Of a DNA stretch of 64,000 nt, positions 33,557 to 43,032 are shown one piece after another (position 1 is the first letter of the stretch; each line of letters starts with the position of its first letter). Origin of the DNA: Pyrinomonadaceae bacterium (lineage in GTDB: Bacteria; Acidobacteriota; Blastocatellia; Pyrinomonadales; Pyrinomonadaceae); contig JAJQRF010000002.1 of assembly GCA_021228405.1 (NCBI GenBank), positions 62,001-126,000 on the forward strand, given 5' to 3'. The notes beneath the pieces were generated by a model. It was given only the letters and a program-made list of their open reading frames with translations, searched no databases and was not told the origin of the DNA. The position numbers were made by a program, and so were the translations under genes.

Positions 33557-34586
33557 AAAGTCCGAGAATTTTTTCGAGTTGCGGCGTGATCGAAAATTTA
33601 TCGTAAAGCGGTTTACGTTGATGAATCAGCGCGATGATCTTATGAACGGTGTAGCGGTAAAGTTCGGCAAATTTCAGGCTTGCTCCGAGTTTGTCCAAAA
33701 TGCGGCGCAAAGCTTCATTGATTCCGGCAACGAAAATCTTTGCGTTGGTCTGTTTGCTCATCCCGATCTTGCCGCGCTTGTAAAGAAAGATTTCGGCGTT
33801 CGGGTTCAGGAACGGATAATCGGCGGAAACTTCGGCAGAAGCTTTTTGAAATGCCGCCGAAAAATCGAGATTTGCTTTTATCAGGCAATCGTCGATCGTC
33901 TTTAAAAGCTCGCCCGTCAGATTCAAAAGCGTCTGCCATTCTTCGGGTGAAAGCTGATTTTTCATCGCTTTCTTCTCGAAATTATTGCTCAGTTCAAACG
34001 GAAAATCAGGAAGCTTTGTTTTCGGTTTGGCTTCAACGGGATTTTTGATCTTTTCGATCACCGGTTGTTTGACGATCTCGACCTTTTTCGCACTTCCATT
34101 CGGCGGCATCACCTGAACGGCGTTCGGAATTTCTGTCGGAATCGCTTTCAGCGTCACGACATTGCCGTTCGCGACCACTTTTTTAACTTCCGTGACGACC
34201 GTTTCGGCAATTTTAACTTCGGCTTTCGGCGATTCGATCTTTAATTCGGGAATTATTTCGGTCGGTTTCGGAATCGGCGCGTTCTGCGCCGCTTTCGGTT
34301 TTTCCGTTTCAGCAACCTGCTGGTAAACGTGAATAATTCCGCCGGGTTCGCGGGCGCGAATCAAAAGCCGCTGCAGAGCCTCTTCGCCTTCGGCAATGCG
34401 TCCCGCGATGCGGTCGTATTCGCGCACGTTCAACTGATTTTCGCTGTTTAGAACAATGTCCGCCTCATAACCGCTGAGTTCGACGCGAATGCTTCCGACA
34501 AACTGACGGCGGCGCAGATAACGCAACAACGCCGACAGATTGACGAACGAAGTGTCTAGATTTTCGTGCAACGGTCGATTTTTCAT
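33555..34586 (-). CDS. Uncharacterised protein with DUF4388-like N-terminus
   Basis: A 343-residue cytosolic protein. The N-terminal 90 residues (LDTSFVNLSALLRYLRRRQF GSIRVEL... DIVLNSENQLN) resemble DUF4388, a domain found in regulators of gliding motility and type IV pili; the match is tentative. A Pro-rich, Lys/Val-rich linker (about 100-200) is followed by a helical C-terminal domain with no family I recognise. I start at ATG 34586, though a TTG at 34595 is possible and neither has a strong ribosome site. The stop codon lies in a heptamer array. Confidence 0.55.
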   Translation of the reverse strand: MKNRPLHENLDTSFVNLSALLRYLRRRQFVGSIRVELSGYEADIVLNSENQLNVREYDRIAGRIAEGEEALQRLLIRAREPGGIIHVYQQVAETEKPKAAQNAPIPKPTEIIPELKIESPKAEVKIAETVVTEVKKVVANGNVVTLKAIPTEIPNAVQVMPPNGSAKKVEIVKQPVIEKIKNPVEAKPKTKLPDFPFELSNNFEKKAMKNQLSPEEWQTLLNLTGELLKTIDDCLIKANLDFSAAFQKASAEVSADYPFLNPNAEIFLYKRGKIGMSKQTNAKIFVAGINEALRRILDKLGASLKFAELYRYTVHKIIALIHQRKPLYDKFSITPQLEKILGL

Positions 34587-34887
34587 CTCGGGCAAAAGCG
34601 TGGAAAGTTTTGAAACAAATTTTAGTAGATTGCTAATCTCAGCGCAATTTTCTAAAATTTATCACGCTTTTTAAGATAAAATGCTAATTTCGTGTAATTT
34701 CCATTGCATCTTTTAAATTTTTCGTTCAAAATTCGCAAACAAAGCATTTATTCGTCCTTTGAGATTCGTTCGCGGTCCGTTGAAATTACCGAATTTCGCA
34801 TTTTACATTCTCTCTCTGATACATCCGAACGAAGGATGAAGGAATGGAAACTAATTCTAATCAAATTTGCAAATCGTTGGGAAAACT
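34587..34887. other. 301-nt divergent spacer
   Basis: The spacer separates the uncharacterised gene from the permease gene on the other strand. It is AT-rich with no gene or strong hairpin that I can see, and must hold promoters for both directions. Confidence 0.5.
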
Positions 34888-36681
34888 ATGACTAATTCTT
34901 TATTTCGTAAAAAATCTATCGCGCAGATTCAGGCGGATGCGGCGGCAGGTTTGTCCGACCACGCGCAGGAAGACATCGGCGGCGAAGGCGGCGGACTTCG
35001 GCGCACATTGGGCGTAACCGACCTGACCTTGATGGGAATTGCCGCGATCATCGGCGCGGGAATTTTTGCAATGGTCGGAAAAGCATCGTTTGACGGCGGA
35101 CCTGCCGTCATTTTTCTTTTTATGTTTACGGCGATCGCCTGCGGATTTTCCGCGCTCTGCTACGCCGAATTTGCTTCGCGCATCCCGGTCGCAGGTTCGG
35201 CTTATACTTATTCGTATGCGAGTTTGGGCGAGCTTGTCGCGTGGATCATCGGTTGGGATTTGATCGTCGAATACGCGATTGGAAACATCGCCGTCGCGAT
35301 TTCCTGGAGCGATTATTTTACGGGACTTTTGAAAGGTTACGGCATCAATGTTCCATTGCATTTCACGATGGATTTCCTGACGGCGCGACGCGGTTTCGAT
35401 GCCGTCACTACAGCGATGAGCAATGGCACCACGCTTTCCGCACTGCAAGCCGCCTGCGAAGCGAAAGATGCGGTTGTCAGTTGCGGACAGCTCGACGCTT
35501 ACACGGCGTGGGCTGATGCGCCGAAGCTCGGAAGTCTTTCGGTCGTGATGGATTTGCCCGCGCTTTTGATCACGGTCGTAATTACGTCGCTCGTTTTCAT
35601 TGGAATCCGCGAATCGAAATTGGCGGGAAACGTGATGACGGTTTTGAAAATCGCGGTTATTTTGCTCGTTATCTTCCTCGGTTTGAATTATATTAACCCG
35701 GGCAATTGGTCGCCGTTTGCACCGAACGGAGTAGCGGGAGTTTTGAAAGGCGTTTCGGCGGTTTTCTTTGCATATATCGGTTTCGACGCGCTTTCGACCA
35801 CTGCCGAAGAATGTAAAAATCCGCGCCGCGACCTGCCGAAAGCGATGATCTATTCGCTCGTTATCTGTACGGTTTTATATGTTGCGCTCGCGCTCGTGCT
35901 GACGGGAATGGTTTCTTATACGAAACTCAACGTCGGCGATCCGCTCGCGTTCGTTTTCGGCACGGAAGGCGCAAATATTCCCTGGATTGCAGGAATTATC
36001 GCCGTTTCAGCCGTGATCGCGCTGGCGACGGTTTTCCTCGTTTTCCAGATCGGTCAGCCGCGTTTGTGGATGGCGATGAGCCGCGACGGACTTCTGCCGA
36101 AGATATTTTCGTCGATTCATCCGAAATTTCACACGCCCTGGTTTGCAACGATCGTTACGGGACTGGTCGTCGCGATTCCCGCGTTGTTTATGAATCTGAC
36201 GGAAGTAACGGATTTGGCGAGTATCGGCACTTTGTTCGCGTTTCTCGTCGTTTGCGCGGGCGTTTTGTTCAAAGATAAGGAATTCGGCACGGAAAACCGT
36301 TTCGTCCCGTATATCAACGGTCAATTCATCGTGCCGATTTTGATTTTAGTCATTTTCGGTGTGATCTATTATTTCAACCCGACGATGTTCTCGGACTTTT
36401 TCAGTATCGTGCCGAAGGATGACGAAACGATGTGGCAGGCGTTTTCACACAAAATTCCGCTCATTATATTTTTTATATTGACGATTGCCTTAATCTTTCT
36501 CAGTCTGGTCAAAAAACTTTCGCTGATTCCCGTTCTCGGCGTTTTGTCGTGCGCTTATCTGATGACCGAACTCGGCTGGACAAACTGGTTTCGTTTCGGA
36601 CTTTGGCTGATCGCGGGTTTAGTGATCTATTTTCTTTACGGGCGACGGCATAGTAACCTGAATCAGGAAACGGCTTCGTAG
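34888..36681 (+). CDS. APC-family amino acid permease (cationic amino acid transporter type)
   Basis: A 597-residue inner-membrane transporter with about 12-14 helices. The first helix has the APC signature GIAAIIGAGIFAMVGKA, and the sixth has VFFAYIGFDALSTTAEE. This arrangement matches bacterial YfnA/CAT-like amino acid/proton symporters. The N-terminal 50 residues are cytosolic and acidic, and a large loop with two Cys (near 185-200) lies between helices 4 and 5. The ATG at 34888 is preceded by GTTGGGAAA; an in-frame ATG-like start 21 nt upstream is less likely. The exact amino acid is not determined. Confidence 0.9.
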   Translation: MTNSLFRKKSIAQIQADAAAGLSDHAQEDIGGEGGGLRRTLGVTDLTLMGIAAIIGAGIFAMVGKASFDGGPAVIFLFMFTAIACGFSALCYAEFASRIPVAGSAYTYSYASLGELVAWIIGWDLIVEYAIGNIAVAISWSDYFTGLLKGYGINVPLHFTMDFLTARRGFDAVTTAMSNGTTLSALQAACEAKDAVVSCGQLDAYTAWADAPKLGSLSVVMDLPALLITVVITSLVFIGIRESKLAGNVMTVLKIAVILLVIFLGLNYINPGNWSPFAPNGVAGVLKGVSAVFFAYIGFDALSTTAEECKNPRRDLPKAMIYSLVICTVLYVALALVLTGMVSYTKLNVGDPLAFVFGTEGANIPWIAGIIAVSAVIALATVFLVFQIGQPRLWMAMSRDGLLPKIFSSIHPKFHTPWFATIVTGLVVAIPALFMNLTEVTDLASIGTLFAFLVVCAGVLFKDKEFGTENRFVPYINGQFIVPILILVIFGVIYYFNPTMFSDFFSIVPKDDETMWQAFSHKIPLIIFFILTIALIFLSLVKKLSLIPVLGVLSCAYLMTELGWTNWFRFGLWLIAGLVIYFLYGRRHSNLNQETAS

Positions 36682-36715
36682 TTTTTACAAATCTTTACAA
36701 TCTTTTTGTAACCGG

Positions 36716-36760
36716 GAAAAGTTTCTGTGCGTCTTAACGGGCAGAAACTTTTCTATTTTT
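36716..36760 (+). terminator. Rho-independent terminator of the permease gene
   Basis: GAAAAGTTTCTG (36716-36727) pairs with CAGAAACTTTTC (36742-36753) and is followed by TATTTTTT. It is 35 nt after the permease stop. Confidence 0.8.
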
Positions 36761-36784
36761 TCTGAATCTGAAGGAGTAAACATT

Positions 36785-37360
36785 ATGAAAAAGACTTTTT
36801 TTCTGGCGGCATTTATCTGCCTTTTAGCGATTTCTGCGTTTGCACAAAACAAAGCGACCGATTTTTCGGGCACTTGGGAACTTGATGTCGCAAAATCGAA
36901 ACTCGATGAAAGAATGCGCGTCGAATCAATGTCGATGACGGTCACGCAAACCGGGAAGGATTTAACGGTTGCGACGCAAATCAAACGCGCTCCACGACCT
37001 GAAGGCGGAATGGGCGGAGGACGACCGGAAGGCGCACCGCCGGTTGGCGGCGGAATGGGCGGACGGCGCGGAATGATGGGCGGCGATATGACCACGACCT
37101 ATTCGCTCGACGGCAAAGAAACGACTGCACCTTCGCCGGGCGGACAAACGGGCGGCGTGGCGACGTTGAAAGCCGAAATGAAAGGCACAAACCTGAAATT
37201 GATGTCAACCCGTAGTTTTGAAGGTCCGATGGGCGAGGTGAATATCAAAAACGAAGAAAACTGGACACTTTCGGCAGACGGAAAAATTTTGACCGTCAAA
37301 CGCGAACAATCAACGCCGCGCGGAAATATGTCGTCGGAATTGGTTTTCGTGAAGAAATAG
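36785..37360 (+). CDS. Secreted lipocalin-like protein with Gly-rich insert
   Basis: A 191-residue exported protein with a signal peptide (about 1-20, ending SAFAQ). The fold reads as an eight-stranded beta-barrel (FSGTWELDVAKSKLDERMR ... NWTLSADGKILTVKREQS). A Met/Gly-rich loop (RPEGGMGGGRPEGAPP-type, about 75-105) interrupts the strands. I do not recognise a named family; similar short proteins are common in Acidobacteriota. Ribosome site AAGGAG before ATG 36785. The Gly-rich part is coded by a GGCGGA-type low-complexity stretch. Confidence 0.7.
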   Translation: MKKTFFLAAFICLLAISAFAQNKATDFSGTWELDVAKSKLDERMRVESMSMTVTQTGKDLTVATQIKRAPRPEGGMGGGRPEGAPPVGGGMGGRRGMMGGDMTTTYSLDGKETTAPSPGGQTGGVATLKAEMKGTNLKLMSTRSFEGPMGEVNIKNEENWTLSADGKILTVKREQSTPRGNMSSELVFVKK

Positions 37361-37369
37361 AAGGAACTA

Positions 37370-37456
37370 TTTTTCAGCGTTCTGAAAATGTTTTCCAGAG
37401 TTCTAAAAACCTTTTCGAGAGTTCTAAAAATGACTTTTAGAACTCTCGAATTCTTT
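37370..37456. terminator. Bidirectional terminator built from a 21-nt repeat
   Basis: Two full 21-nt units (37380-37400 and 37401-37421) and partial ones flank a perfect 16-bp hairpin: TTCGAGAGTTCTAAAA (37414-37429) with TTTTAGAACTCTCGAA (37435-37450), 5-nt loop. It sits between the convergent lipocalin-like gene and hemL and should stop transcripts from both sides. Confidence 0.8.
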
Positions 37457-37476
37457 TCTAAGAGTTTTTTAGCATT

Positions 37477-38757
37477 CTACGACAAACTTTTTTCAAAAGC
37501 CGCGAGCGTTGCGTCCAAATCCTCCTGCGAATGCGTGATCGAAAGGAAACACGCTTCAAACTGCGACGGCGGCAGATAAACCCCGTTTTCGAGCATCGAA
37601 TTAAAAAATTTCGTAAATTTTGAAGTATCGGAAAGCTTCGCCGTGTCGAAATCAAGCACATCTGCGTTGGTGAAAAAGAGCGTAAACATCGAGCCGACGC
37701 GATTGATCGTGTAATCGAGATTCGCTTTTTTCAGCAAATCCTTCATTCCGTTTTCGAGATACGCGCTTTTTTCCTCCAACTTCGCGTAAAAATCGGGCGT
37801 TTCGTCAATAACCCTGAGCGTTTCAAATCCCGCCGTCATCGCCAAAGGATTCCCCGAAAGCGTTCCCGCCTGATAAACCGGACCTGACGGCGCGATCATT
37901 TTCATAATCTCCGCGCGTCCGCCGTAGGCACCGACGGGTAAACCGCCGCCGATGATCTTGCCGAACGTCGTGAGATCGGGCGCGATACCGTAAATTTCCT
38001 GCGCACCGCCTTTTGCAAGACGGAAACCCGTCATCACTTCATCGAAAATGAGTAAAATCTTTTCCGCATCGCAGAGATCGCGCAAAGCCTGCAAAAATGC
38101 CTTCTTTGCGGGAACACAGCCCATATTTCCGCCGACCGCTTCGATAAAGATCGCGGCAATATTATCCTTGTTCGACTCGACAAGTTCGGTGACGGATTCG
38201 ATGTCATTGTAGCGCGCCGTCAGAGTGTCTTTCGCGGTCGACTGCGTCACGCCGGGCGAATCGGGAAGCCCGAGCGTCGCCACGCCAGAACCCGCTTTAA
38301 TTAAAAACGAATCGCCGTGACCGTGATAACAGCCTTCAAACTTGATGATCTTGTCGCGTTTCGTGAATCCGCGCGCAAGCCGCATCGCGCTCATCGTCGC
38401 TTCCGTTCCCGAATTGACCATTCGCACGATCTCGATCGACGGCACGAATTTTTTAATTAATTTCGCCAGTTCGATCTCTTTTTCCGAACTCGCTCCAAAA
38501 CTCGTCGAATGCTCCGCCGCCGCCTGAATCGCTTTGATGACACGCGGTTCGGCGTGACCGAGAATCATCGGTCCCCACGAACCGATGTAATCGATAAACT
38601 CGTTGCCGTCAACATCGGTCATCTTCGCGCCCTTCGCCGATTTGATATAAAGCGGATCGCGTCCGACCGATTTAAACGCCCTGACGGGAGAATTAACGCC
38701 GCCCGGCATATGAATTTGTGCTTCCGCAAATAATTTACTGCTTTTTGTAGTATTCAT
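37477..38757 (-). CDS. hemL: Glutamate-1-semialdehyde 2,1-aminomutase HemL
   Basis: A 426-residue PLP enzyme that converts glutamate-1-semialdehyde to 5-aminolevulinate. The aldolase-lysine motif [18 protein letters not shown] puts the PLP-binding Lys near residue 265, and [16 protein letters not shown] near the N-terminus is typical. The ATG at 38757 ([10 protein letters not shown]) is favoured over an in-frame TTG at 38775; both overlap the end of the upstream 164-aa gene (stop at 38735). It is the last gene of the heme operon. Confidence 0.96.
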   Translation of the reverse strand: MNTTKSSKLFAEAQIHMPGGVNSPVRAFKSVGRDPLYIKSAKGAKMTDVDGNEFIDYIGSWGPMILGHAEPRVIKAIQAAAEHSTSFGASSEKEIELAKLIKKFVPSIEIVRMVNSGTEATMSAMRLARGFTKRDKIIKFEGCYHGHGDSFLIKAGSGVATLGLPDSPGVTQSTAKDTLTARYNDIESVTELVESNKDNIAAIFIEAVGGNMGCVPAKKAFLQALRDLCDAEKILLIFDEVMTGFRLAKGGAQEIYGIAPDLTTFGKIIGGGLPVGAYGGRAEIMKMIAPSGPVYQAGTLSGNPLAMTAGFETLRVIDETPDFYAKLEEKSAYLENGMKDLLKKANLDYTINRVGSMFTLFFTNADVLDFDTAKLSDTSKFTKFFNSMLENGVYLPPSQFEACFLSITHSQEDLDATLAAFEKSLS

Positions 38758-39229
38758 TTTTATCTTTAACTTCAAAGTTTCGGGTTATTTTTTTTGAAAT
38801 TAATTCCTCAAATTCATTCTTTTTCTCATAAGGAACTAATAAATAATTTTCAATCTCCAACTTTAACTCGAACGAATCGAATCCAAATATTTTTCGCCAA
38901 TGTCCTCTTGCGGGTTTTATTTCAAAAAAGGTTTTCGTGCAAAAAAACTCTAACATTAACGATGCCGCATACGGTTCAAAACTTTGCGGTATGAATGGAT
39001 TAACGACTCGAAATGTTCGTGAGCCTTTTTGATAAAAACCGGATTTGATAGAAAAGGATTCCATCTTCTCAGCTGTCCAATTTTCCCCAACGGCTTCGCA
39101 AACCTCCGTTTTTTTGCCTACTTCTTTTGAAAAAGCCATTAGTGGAACTCTTTCTTCCGAATAACCTGCAACTTCCGAGTTCAATGAAACCTTTTCAGAT
39201 GTAATTACTATTGAAACATCTATCCTCAT
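38735..39229 (-). CDS. Uncharacterised protein between hemB and hemL
   Basis: A 164-residue protein, beta-rich in the first half ([20 protein letters not shown]) and with several aromatic residues. I recognise no family. Its ATG overlaps the hemB stop as TAATG (39229-39231), so translation should be coupled to hemB, and its 3' end overlaps hemL by 20 nt. This tight packing shows it is a real gene of the heme operon. No Cys or His cluster for heme binding is obvious; a role in ALA or porphobilinogen steps is only an inference from position. Confidence 0.75.
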   Translation of the reverse strand: MRIDVSIVITSEKVSLNSEVAGYSEERVPLMAFSKEVGKKTEVCEAVGENWTAEKMESFSIKSGFYQKGSRTFRVVNPFIPQSFEPYAASLMLEFFCTKTFFEIKPARGHWRKIFGFDSFELKLEIENYLLVPYEKKNEFEELISKKITRNFEVKDKNEYYKKQ

Positions 39230-40215
39230 TAAACTAATTTCGCCGCTTCTTTTGCAAAATAAGTGATGATTACGTCTGCTCCGGCGCGTTTGATTGCCAG
39301 TAAACTTTCCATCATCACGCGTTCGCCGTCGATCCAGCCGCGTTCAGCCGCCGCTTTGACCATCGAATATTCGCCCGAAACGTTGTAGGCGCAGACGGGC
39401 AGATTGAAATTTTCCTTCGTGCGGCGAATGATGTCGAGATAGGCAAGCGCGGGTTTGACCATCACGATGTCCGCGCCTTCCTGAATGTCTAGCGCGATCT
39501 CGCGCATCGCTTCCGAAGGATTGCCCGCGTCCATCTGGTAAGATTTGCGGTCGCCGAATTTCGGCGCGGATTCCGCCGCTTCGCGGAAAGGTCCGTAAAA
39601 GGCGGATGCGAATTTCGCCGAGTAAGCCATAATCGGCGTTTCGTGAAAACCGTTTTCGTCCAAAATCCTGCGAATCGCACCGACGCGTCCGTCCATCATA
39701 TCCGACGGCGCGATGATGTCCGCACCGTTTTGCGCGTGCGTCAAGGCTTGTTTTGCCAGCAGTTCGAGCGTCGCGTCGTTCTGCACATACTCGTTTTCGA
39801 TCACGCCGCAATGCCCGTGCGAAGTGTATTCGCAAAGGCAAACGTCCGTAATCACAAGCATTTCCGGATAACGTTCTTTAATAGCTTTCGATGCTTTCTG
39901 CACGATTCCGTTTGAAGCATAACCGCTTGAGCCGACTTCATCCTTAAAATCCGGAATCCCGAACAGCAAAACGGCATAAATTCCCAAATTCAAAAGTTCT
40001 TCGCATTCGCGCAAAATATTGTCGATCGAAAGCTGAAAAACATCCGGCATCGAACCTATGGCGCGACGAAAATTTTCGCCTTCCGCCACAAAAAGCGGAT
40101 AAATAAAATCGTTTTTCGAGAGGAAAGTTTCACGAAACATATCGCGCAACGGCGCATTTTTCCGCAGACGGCGCAGACGCGAAACAGGAAAATTCGGTAA
40201 ATTAAAATTGCTCAT
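39229..40215 (-). CDS. hemB: Porphobilinogen synthase HemB
   Basis: A 328-residue enzyme that condenses two aminolevulinate molecules to porphobilinogen. The Schiff-base lysines are Lys201 ([13 protein letters not shown]) and Lys254 ([10 protein letters not shown]). The metal site has Cys126, Cys128 and Cys136 after Asp124 ([13 protein letters not shown]), so this is the zinc-dependent, cysteine-containing type and not the magnesium-only one. It starts at the ATG at 40215 with a weak ribosome site and its stop is coupled to the 164-aa gene. A hairpin of the CACAGAT type precedes it. Confidence 0.97.
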   Translation of the reverse strand: MSNFNLPNFPVSRLRRLRKNAPLRDMFRETFLSKNDFIYPLFVAEGENFRRAIGSMPDVFQLSIDNILRECEELLNLGIYAVLLFGIPDFKDEVGSSGYASNGIVQKASKAIKERYPEMLVITDVCLCEYTSHGHCGVIENEYVQNDATLELLAKQALTHAQNGADIIAPSDMMDGRVGAIRRILDENGFHETPIMAYSAKFASAFYGPFREAAESAPKFGDRKSYQMDAGNPSEAMREIALDIQEGADIVMVKPALAYLDIIRRTKENFNLPVCAYNVSGEYSMVKAAAERGWIDGERVMMESLLAIKRAGADVIITYFAKEAAKLV

Positions 40216-40226
40216 TTTCTTTTATT

Positions 40227-40330
40227 ATCCACAGATAAACACAGATGGACACAGATTTTTATGATGTTTTTGAAGATGTTTTTTGAAAGATCATTTTCTT
40301 ATCCGTGTTTATCTTTGTTCATCTGTGGAT
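40227..40330. repeat. CACAGAT-type inverted repeat between hemY and hemB
   Basis: The left arm (40227-40256) has three direct CACAGAT units (ATCCACAGAT, AAACACAGAT, GGACACAGAT). The right arm (40301-40330) is the inverse, ending ATCTGTGGAT at the hemY stop codon. The hairpin spans the whole hemY-hemB gap. Confidence 0.85.
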
Positions 40331-41658
40331 TAATTTTCTTTCAAAAAATTCTCGATAATATCAGCCGTTTCAAAAGCATTTTTGACGCAGTCGCTCATTG
40401 AAATTCCGCGATAGAAATTACTGCAAAAATAAATTCCGGCGTTTTGTTTTTCAAAATCGGCGCACGCTTTGGTCACTTCTTCGTAGCCGACGCGGTATTG
40501 CGGAATTGCGCGTTTCCAGCGTTTGACGTGATAAAAATCGGGTTCGCCCGTTAAGCCGATGATCTCGGAAAGCTGTTCGCGGACTGTGGTTTTCAACTGT
40601 TCGTCCGTTTGCGCATCCAGTTTATCGCCCGCGCGAACTCCGCCGACGAATGTCATCAAAAGTTGAAAATCTTTCGGCGAGCGTTCGGGAAAAACGGCTG
40701 AATGGAAAAGCGTTCCGAGAATCGGGCGTTTTTCCTTGCCCGGAATGAGAAAGCCGAAACCGTCGAGCGTCTTTTTGATATTTTCTGTTTTTACGCCGAA
40801 AACGACGACCGCGACTTGCGGATAGTTTACTTCCGCAAGCGTTTTTGCAAGATTTGCATCACGCGATTTGATTAAATCCGCCGCGACGTAAGAAGGCGTA
40901 GAAATAACGACCGCATCGAACTCCTCTCCATTGACGACATATTTTCCGTTTTCGCCTTGCGCGATATTTTCGACCGCAACGCCGCGTTTCACCGCATCGC
41001 CCAATTCGTTCGCCATCGCTTCGATCAAGGTTTTCAAACCGCCCTTGAACGAAAACGTGCGCGGAAAATTCGGGTCGGGCTTTTCCGTTTTGCGGCGAAT
41101 CGTTCCCATTATCAAACTGCCGAAATCGCGTTCCATTTCATACAGTTTCGGAAACGCCGAACGCATACTCAAATTCTTCGGATCGCCCGCGTAAACGCCC
41201 GAAACAAAAGGATCGATCGCTTTATCCAGAAACTCCGCGCCGATGCGCCGCGTGACAAATTCGGCGACCGATTCGTTTGCGGGCGATTTCGACGAAACGA
41301 AAGGTTCACGCGCAAGATTGAAAATCGTTTTGAGCGAAAAATATCCGTTAAAAAACGATTTCACACCCATCGCTTCGAGCTTTCCGTCCGAGAGAATGTA
41401 TCGTTTATTCGCATTTTCATCCGCCGCGATAACTTTATCTTCGATGTTCAGCAATCTAACCAGATCGATCAAACGAGGTGCTTTCAAAAGCGAATTCGGA
41501 CCTTGTTCGATCGTATAACCGTCGCGCTCGATAGTTTGAATATTCCCGCCGACCGCTTCCGATCTTTCAAAAACCGTTACGCCCAAGCCTTTTCTTTTCA
41601 GTAGAAATGCGGTTGTCAACCCCGAAATTCCGCCGCCGATGATGCAAACTTTTTTCAT
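40330..41658 (-). CDS. hemY: Protoporphyrinogen oxidase, HemY type
   Basis: A 442-residue FAD enzyme with the dinucleotide motif IIGGGISGLTTAFLL (residues 6-20) and the substrate-region YTIEQGPNSL. It oxidises protoporphyrinogen IX to protoporphyrin IX using oxygen, or coproporphyrinogen III in organisms with the coproporphyrin branch. HemQ is absent nearby and HemN and ferrochelatase are in the same operon, so the protoporphyrin branch fits better. It is 4 nt after the small 73-aa gene. The stop codon is inside the right arm of a CACAGAT hairpin. Confidence 0.93.
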   Translation of the reverse strand: MKKVCIIGGGISGLTTAFLLKRKGLGVTVFERSEAVGGNIQTIERDGYTIEQGPNSLLKAPRLIDLVRLLNIEDKVIAADENANKRYILSDGKLEAMGVKSFFNGYFSLKTIFNLAREPFVSSKSPANESVAEFVTRRIGAEFLDKAIDPFVSGVYAGDPKNLSMRSAFPKLYEMERDFGSLIMGTIRRKTEKPDPNFPRTFSFKGGLKTLIEAMANELGDAVKRGVAVENIAQGENGKYVVNGEEFDAVVISTPSYVAADLIKSRDANLAKTLAEVNYPQVAVVVFGVKTENIKKTLDGFGFLIPGKEKRPILGTLFHSAVFPERSPKDFQLLMTFVGGVRAGDKLDAQTDEQLKTTVREQLSEIIGLTGEPDFYHVKRWKRAIPQYRVGYEEVTKACADFEKQNAGIYFCSNFYRGISMSDCVKNAFETADIIENFLKEN

Positions 41659-41661
41659 TTT

Positions 41662-41883
41662 TTATATAGGTTTGATGTCTTTCGGAAATTCACCCCAAAT
41701 ATTAGTCTTCATTCCGTCTGCATTTTCCAATTGTTCTGCGGTAATATTTCTTCTATTCCAAGCAGAATTTAGATGCCGGTAAAGATGCGCCATCCGAACT
41801 TTGAATTCTTCTTCTTCATAAAATTCTTTTTGCGGATCAAACATTTCGATAATTTCTTCTAAATCTTCTTTTGCGTCTGACAA
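41662..41883 (-). CDS. Small acidic protein in the heme operon (73 aa)
   Basis: A 73-residue protein with an acidic N-terminal half (DAKEDLEEIIEMF... YEEEEFKVRMAHLYRHLNSAWNRR). I do not know the family. Its stop lies 3 nt before the hemY ATG and its start 44 nt after the hemH stop, so it must be translated from the heme operon transcript. The spacing and helical content suggest an adaptor or regulator, but this is not supported by a motif. Confidence 0.65.
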   Translation of the reverse strand: MSDAKEDLEEIIEMFDPQKEFYEEEEFKVRMAHLYRHLNSAWNRRNITAEQLENADGMKTNIWGEFPKDIKPI

Positions 41884-41926
41884 ATCATAGATAATACTTG
41901 CGGCAACTTCATAAATGCTTTATAAA

Positions 41927-42928
41927 TCAGACACTTTTCTTTTCAATATTTTCAATTTTTTGCAAAACCAACTGCGCCAAACTTTCTGCAAAAAGTTCCG
42001 AATCGTTCAAACCTTCCATTACTTCGTATTGCTCAACGCCTTTTTCTTTTGCCAATCGTCCGTATTCGTGATCGAGTTCAAAAAGCGTTTCGAGGTGATC
42101 GGAAACGAACGCGATCGGCACGACGAGCATATTTTTCACGCCCTTTGCGGCTAATTCTTCGATCACGTCGGGCGTGGCGGGCGTGAGCCATTTTTGCGGT
42201 CCGACCTTTGATTGAAAACAAAGCGTGTGCTCGTTTTTCCAAGCTCCGCGATTCTTTACGGCTGTCACCGTTTCGCAGATATGTCCCGAATAAGGATCGC
42301 CTTCGCGCACCAATTTCATCGGCGTTCCGTGTGCCGAAAATAAAATATAAACTTCCTCGCGCTTTTCGGCGGGAAAGCGTTCAAATGTCTGATTGATGCG
42401 TTCGATCAGCGAATCCAAATACGGCGCGAAATCGTAATAATGCTCGACCTTTTCCGTCTTGATTCCTTTTAGATCAGCTTTTTGCGCGATTTGACGTTCC
42501 CATTCCTTAAAGCTCGAACCGGTCGTCGCTTTGGAAAATTGCGGATAAAGCGGCAGTAAAACTACTTTTTTGATGCCGTCTTTTTCGATCTGTGCGATCA
42601 CGTCTTCGGTAAACGGTTTCCAATAACGCATCGCCACATAAACCTTCGCGTCAAGTCCTTTTCCACGCAGATTTTTCTCTAAAATGTCGGCTTGTTTATT
42701 CGTCAGATCAACGATCGGAGATTTTCCGCCGATCTTCGCATATTGTTCCTGAATCGAAGGCGCACGGCGCGAAGAGATGAATTTCGCAAGACGTTTGCGA
42801 AATAAAAAACTGAGCGGAAAATTGATGATTTCAGGATCATTGAAAAGATTAAACAAAAACGGCTCGACCGCATCGAGCGAATCCGGTCCGCCAAGATTTA
42901 ATAAAACTACTCCAACTTTTTCGTTCAT
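41927..42928 (-). CDS. hemH: Ferrochelatase HemH
   Basis: A 333-residue enzyme that inserts Fe2+ into protoporphyrin IX. The family N-terminus MNEKVGVVLLNLGGPDSLDAV and the active-site SAHGTPMKLVREGDPY (His near 195) with later VVPIAFVSDHLETLFELD are intact. I use the ATG at 42928; another ATG at 42940 lies in the right place for a slightly longer protein, but it belongs to the repeat ATCCACAGATGAAC and is 4 codons upstream. There is no strong ribosome site, and a hairpin precedes the start. Confidence 0.93.
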   Translation of the reverse strand: MNEKVGVVLLNLGGPDSLDAVEPFLFNLFNDPEIINFPLSFLFRKRLAKFISSRRAPSIQEQYAKIGGKSPIVDLTNKQADILEKNLRGKGLDAKVYVAMRYWKPFTEDVIAQIEKDGIKKVVLLPLYPQFSKATTGSSFKEWERQIAQKADLKGIKTEKVEHYYDFAPYLDSLIERINQTFERFPAEKREEVYILFSAHGTPMKLVREGDPYSGHICETVTAVKNRGAWKNEHTLCFQSKVGPQKWLTPATPDVIEELAAKGVKNMLVVPIAFVSDHLETLFELDHEYGRLAKEKGVEQYEVMEGLNDSELFAESLAQLVLQKIENIEKKSV

Positions 42929-42938
42929 AAAATTTTTC

Positions 42939-43022
42939 ATCCACAGATGAACGTTCCGCTTCGCGTGGGCACAGATTTAATAAATCAGTTTTTATCTGTG
43001 TGAATCCGTGTTCATCTGTGGA
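42939..43022. repeat. CACAGAT-type inverted repeat between hemN and hemH
   Basis: ATCCACAGATGAAC (42939-42952) pairs with GTTCATCTGTGGAT (43009-43022), and inner CACAGAT (42970-42976 area) with ATCTGTGTG. A 16-nt piece with CGCTTCGCG is inserted in the left arm. One end overlaps an in-frame ATG upstream of hemH. Confidence 0.8.
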
Positions 43023-43032
43023 TAATTTCTTC

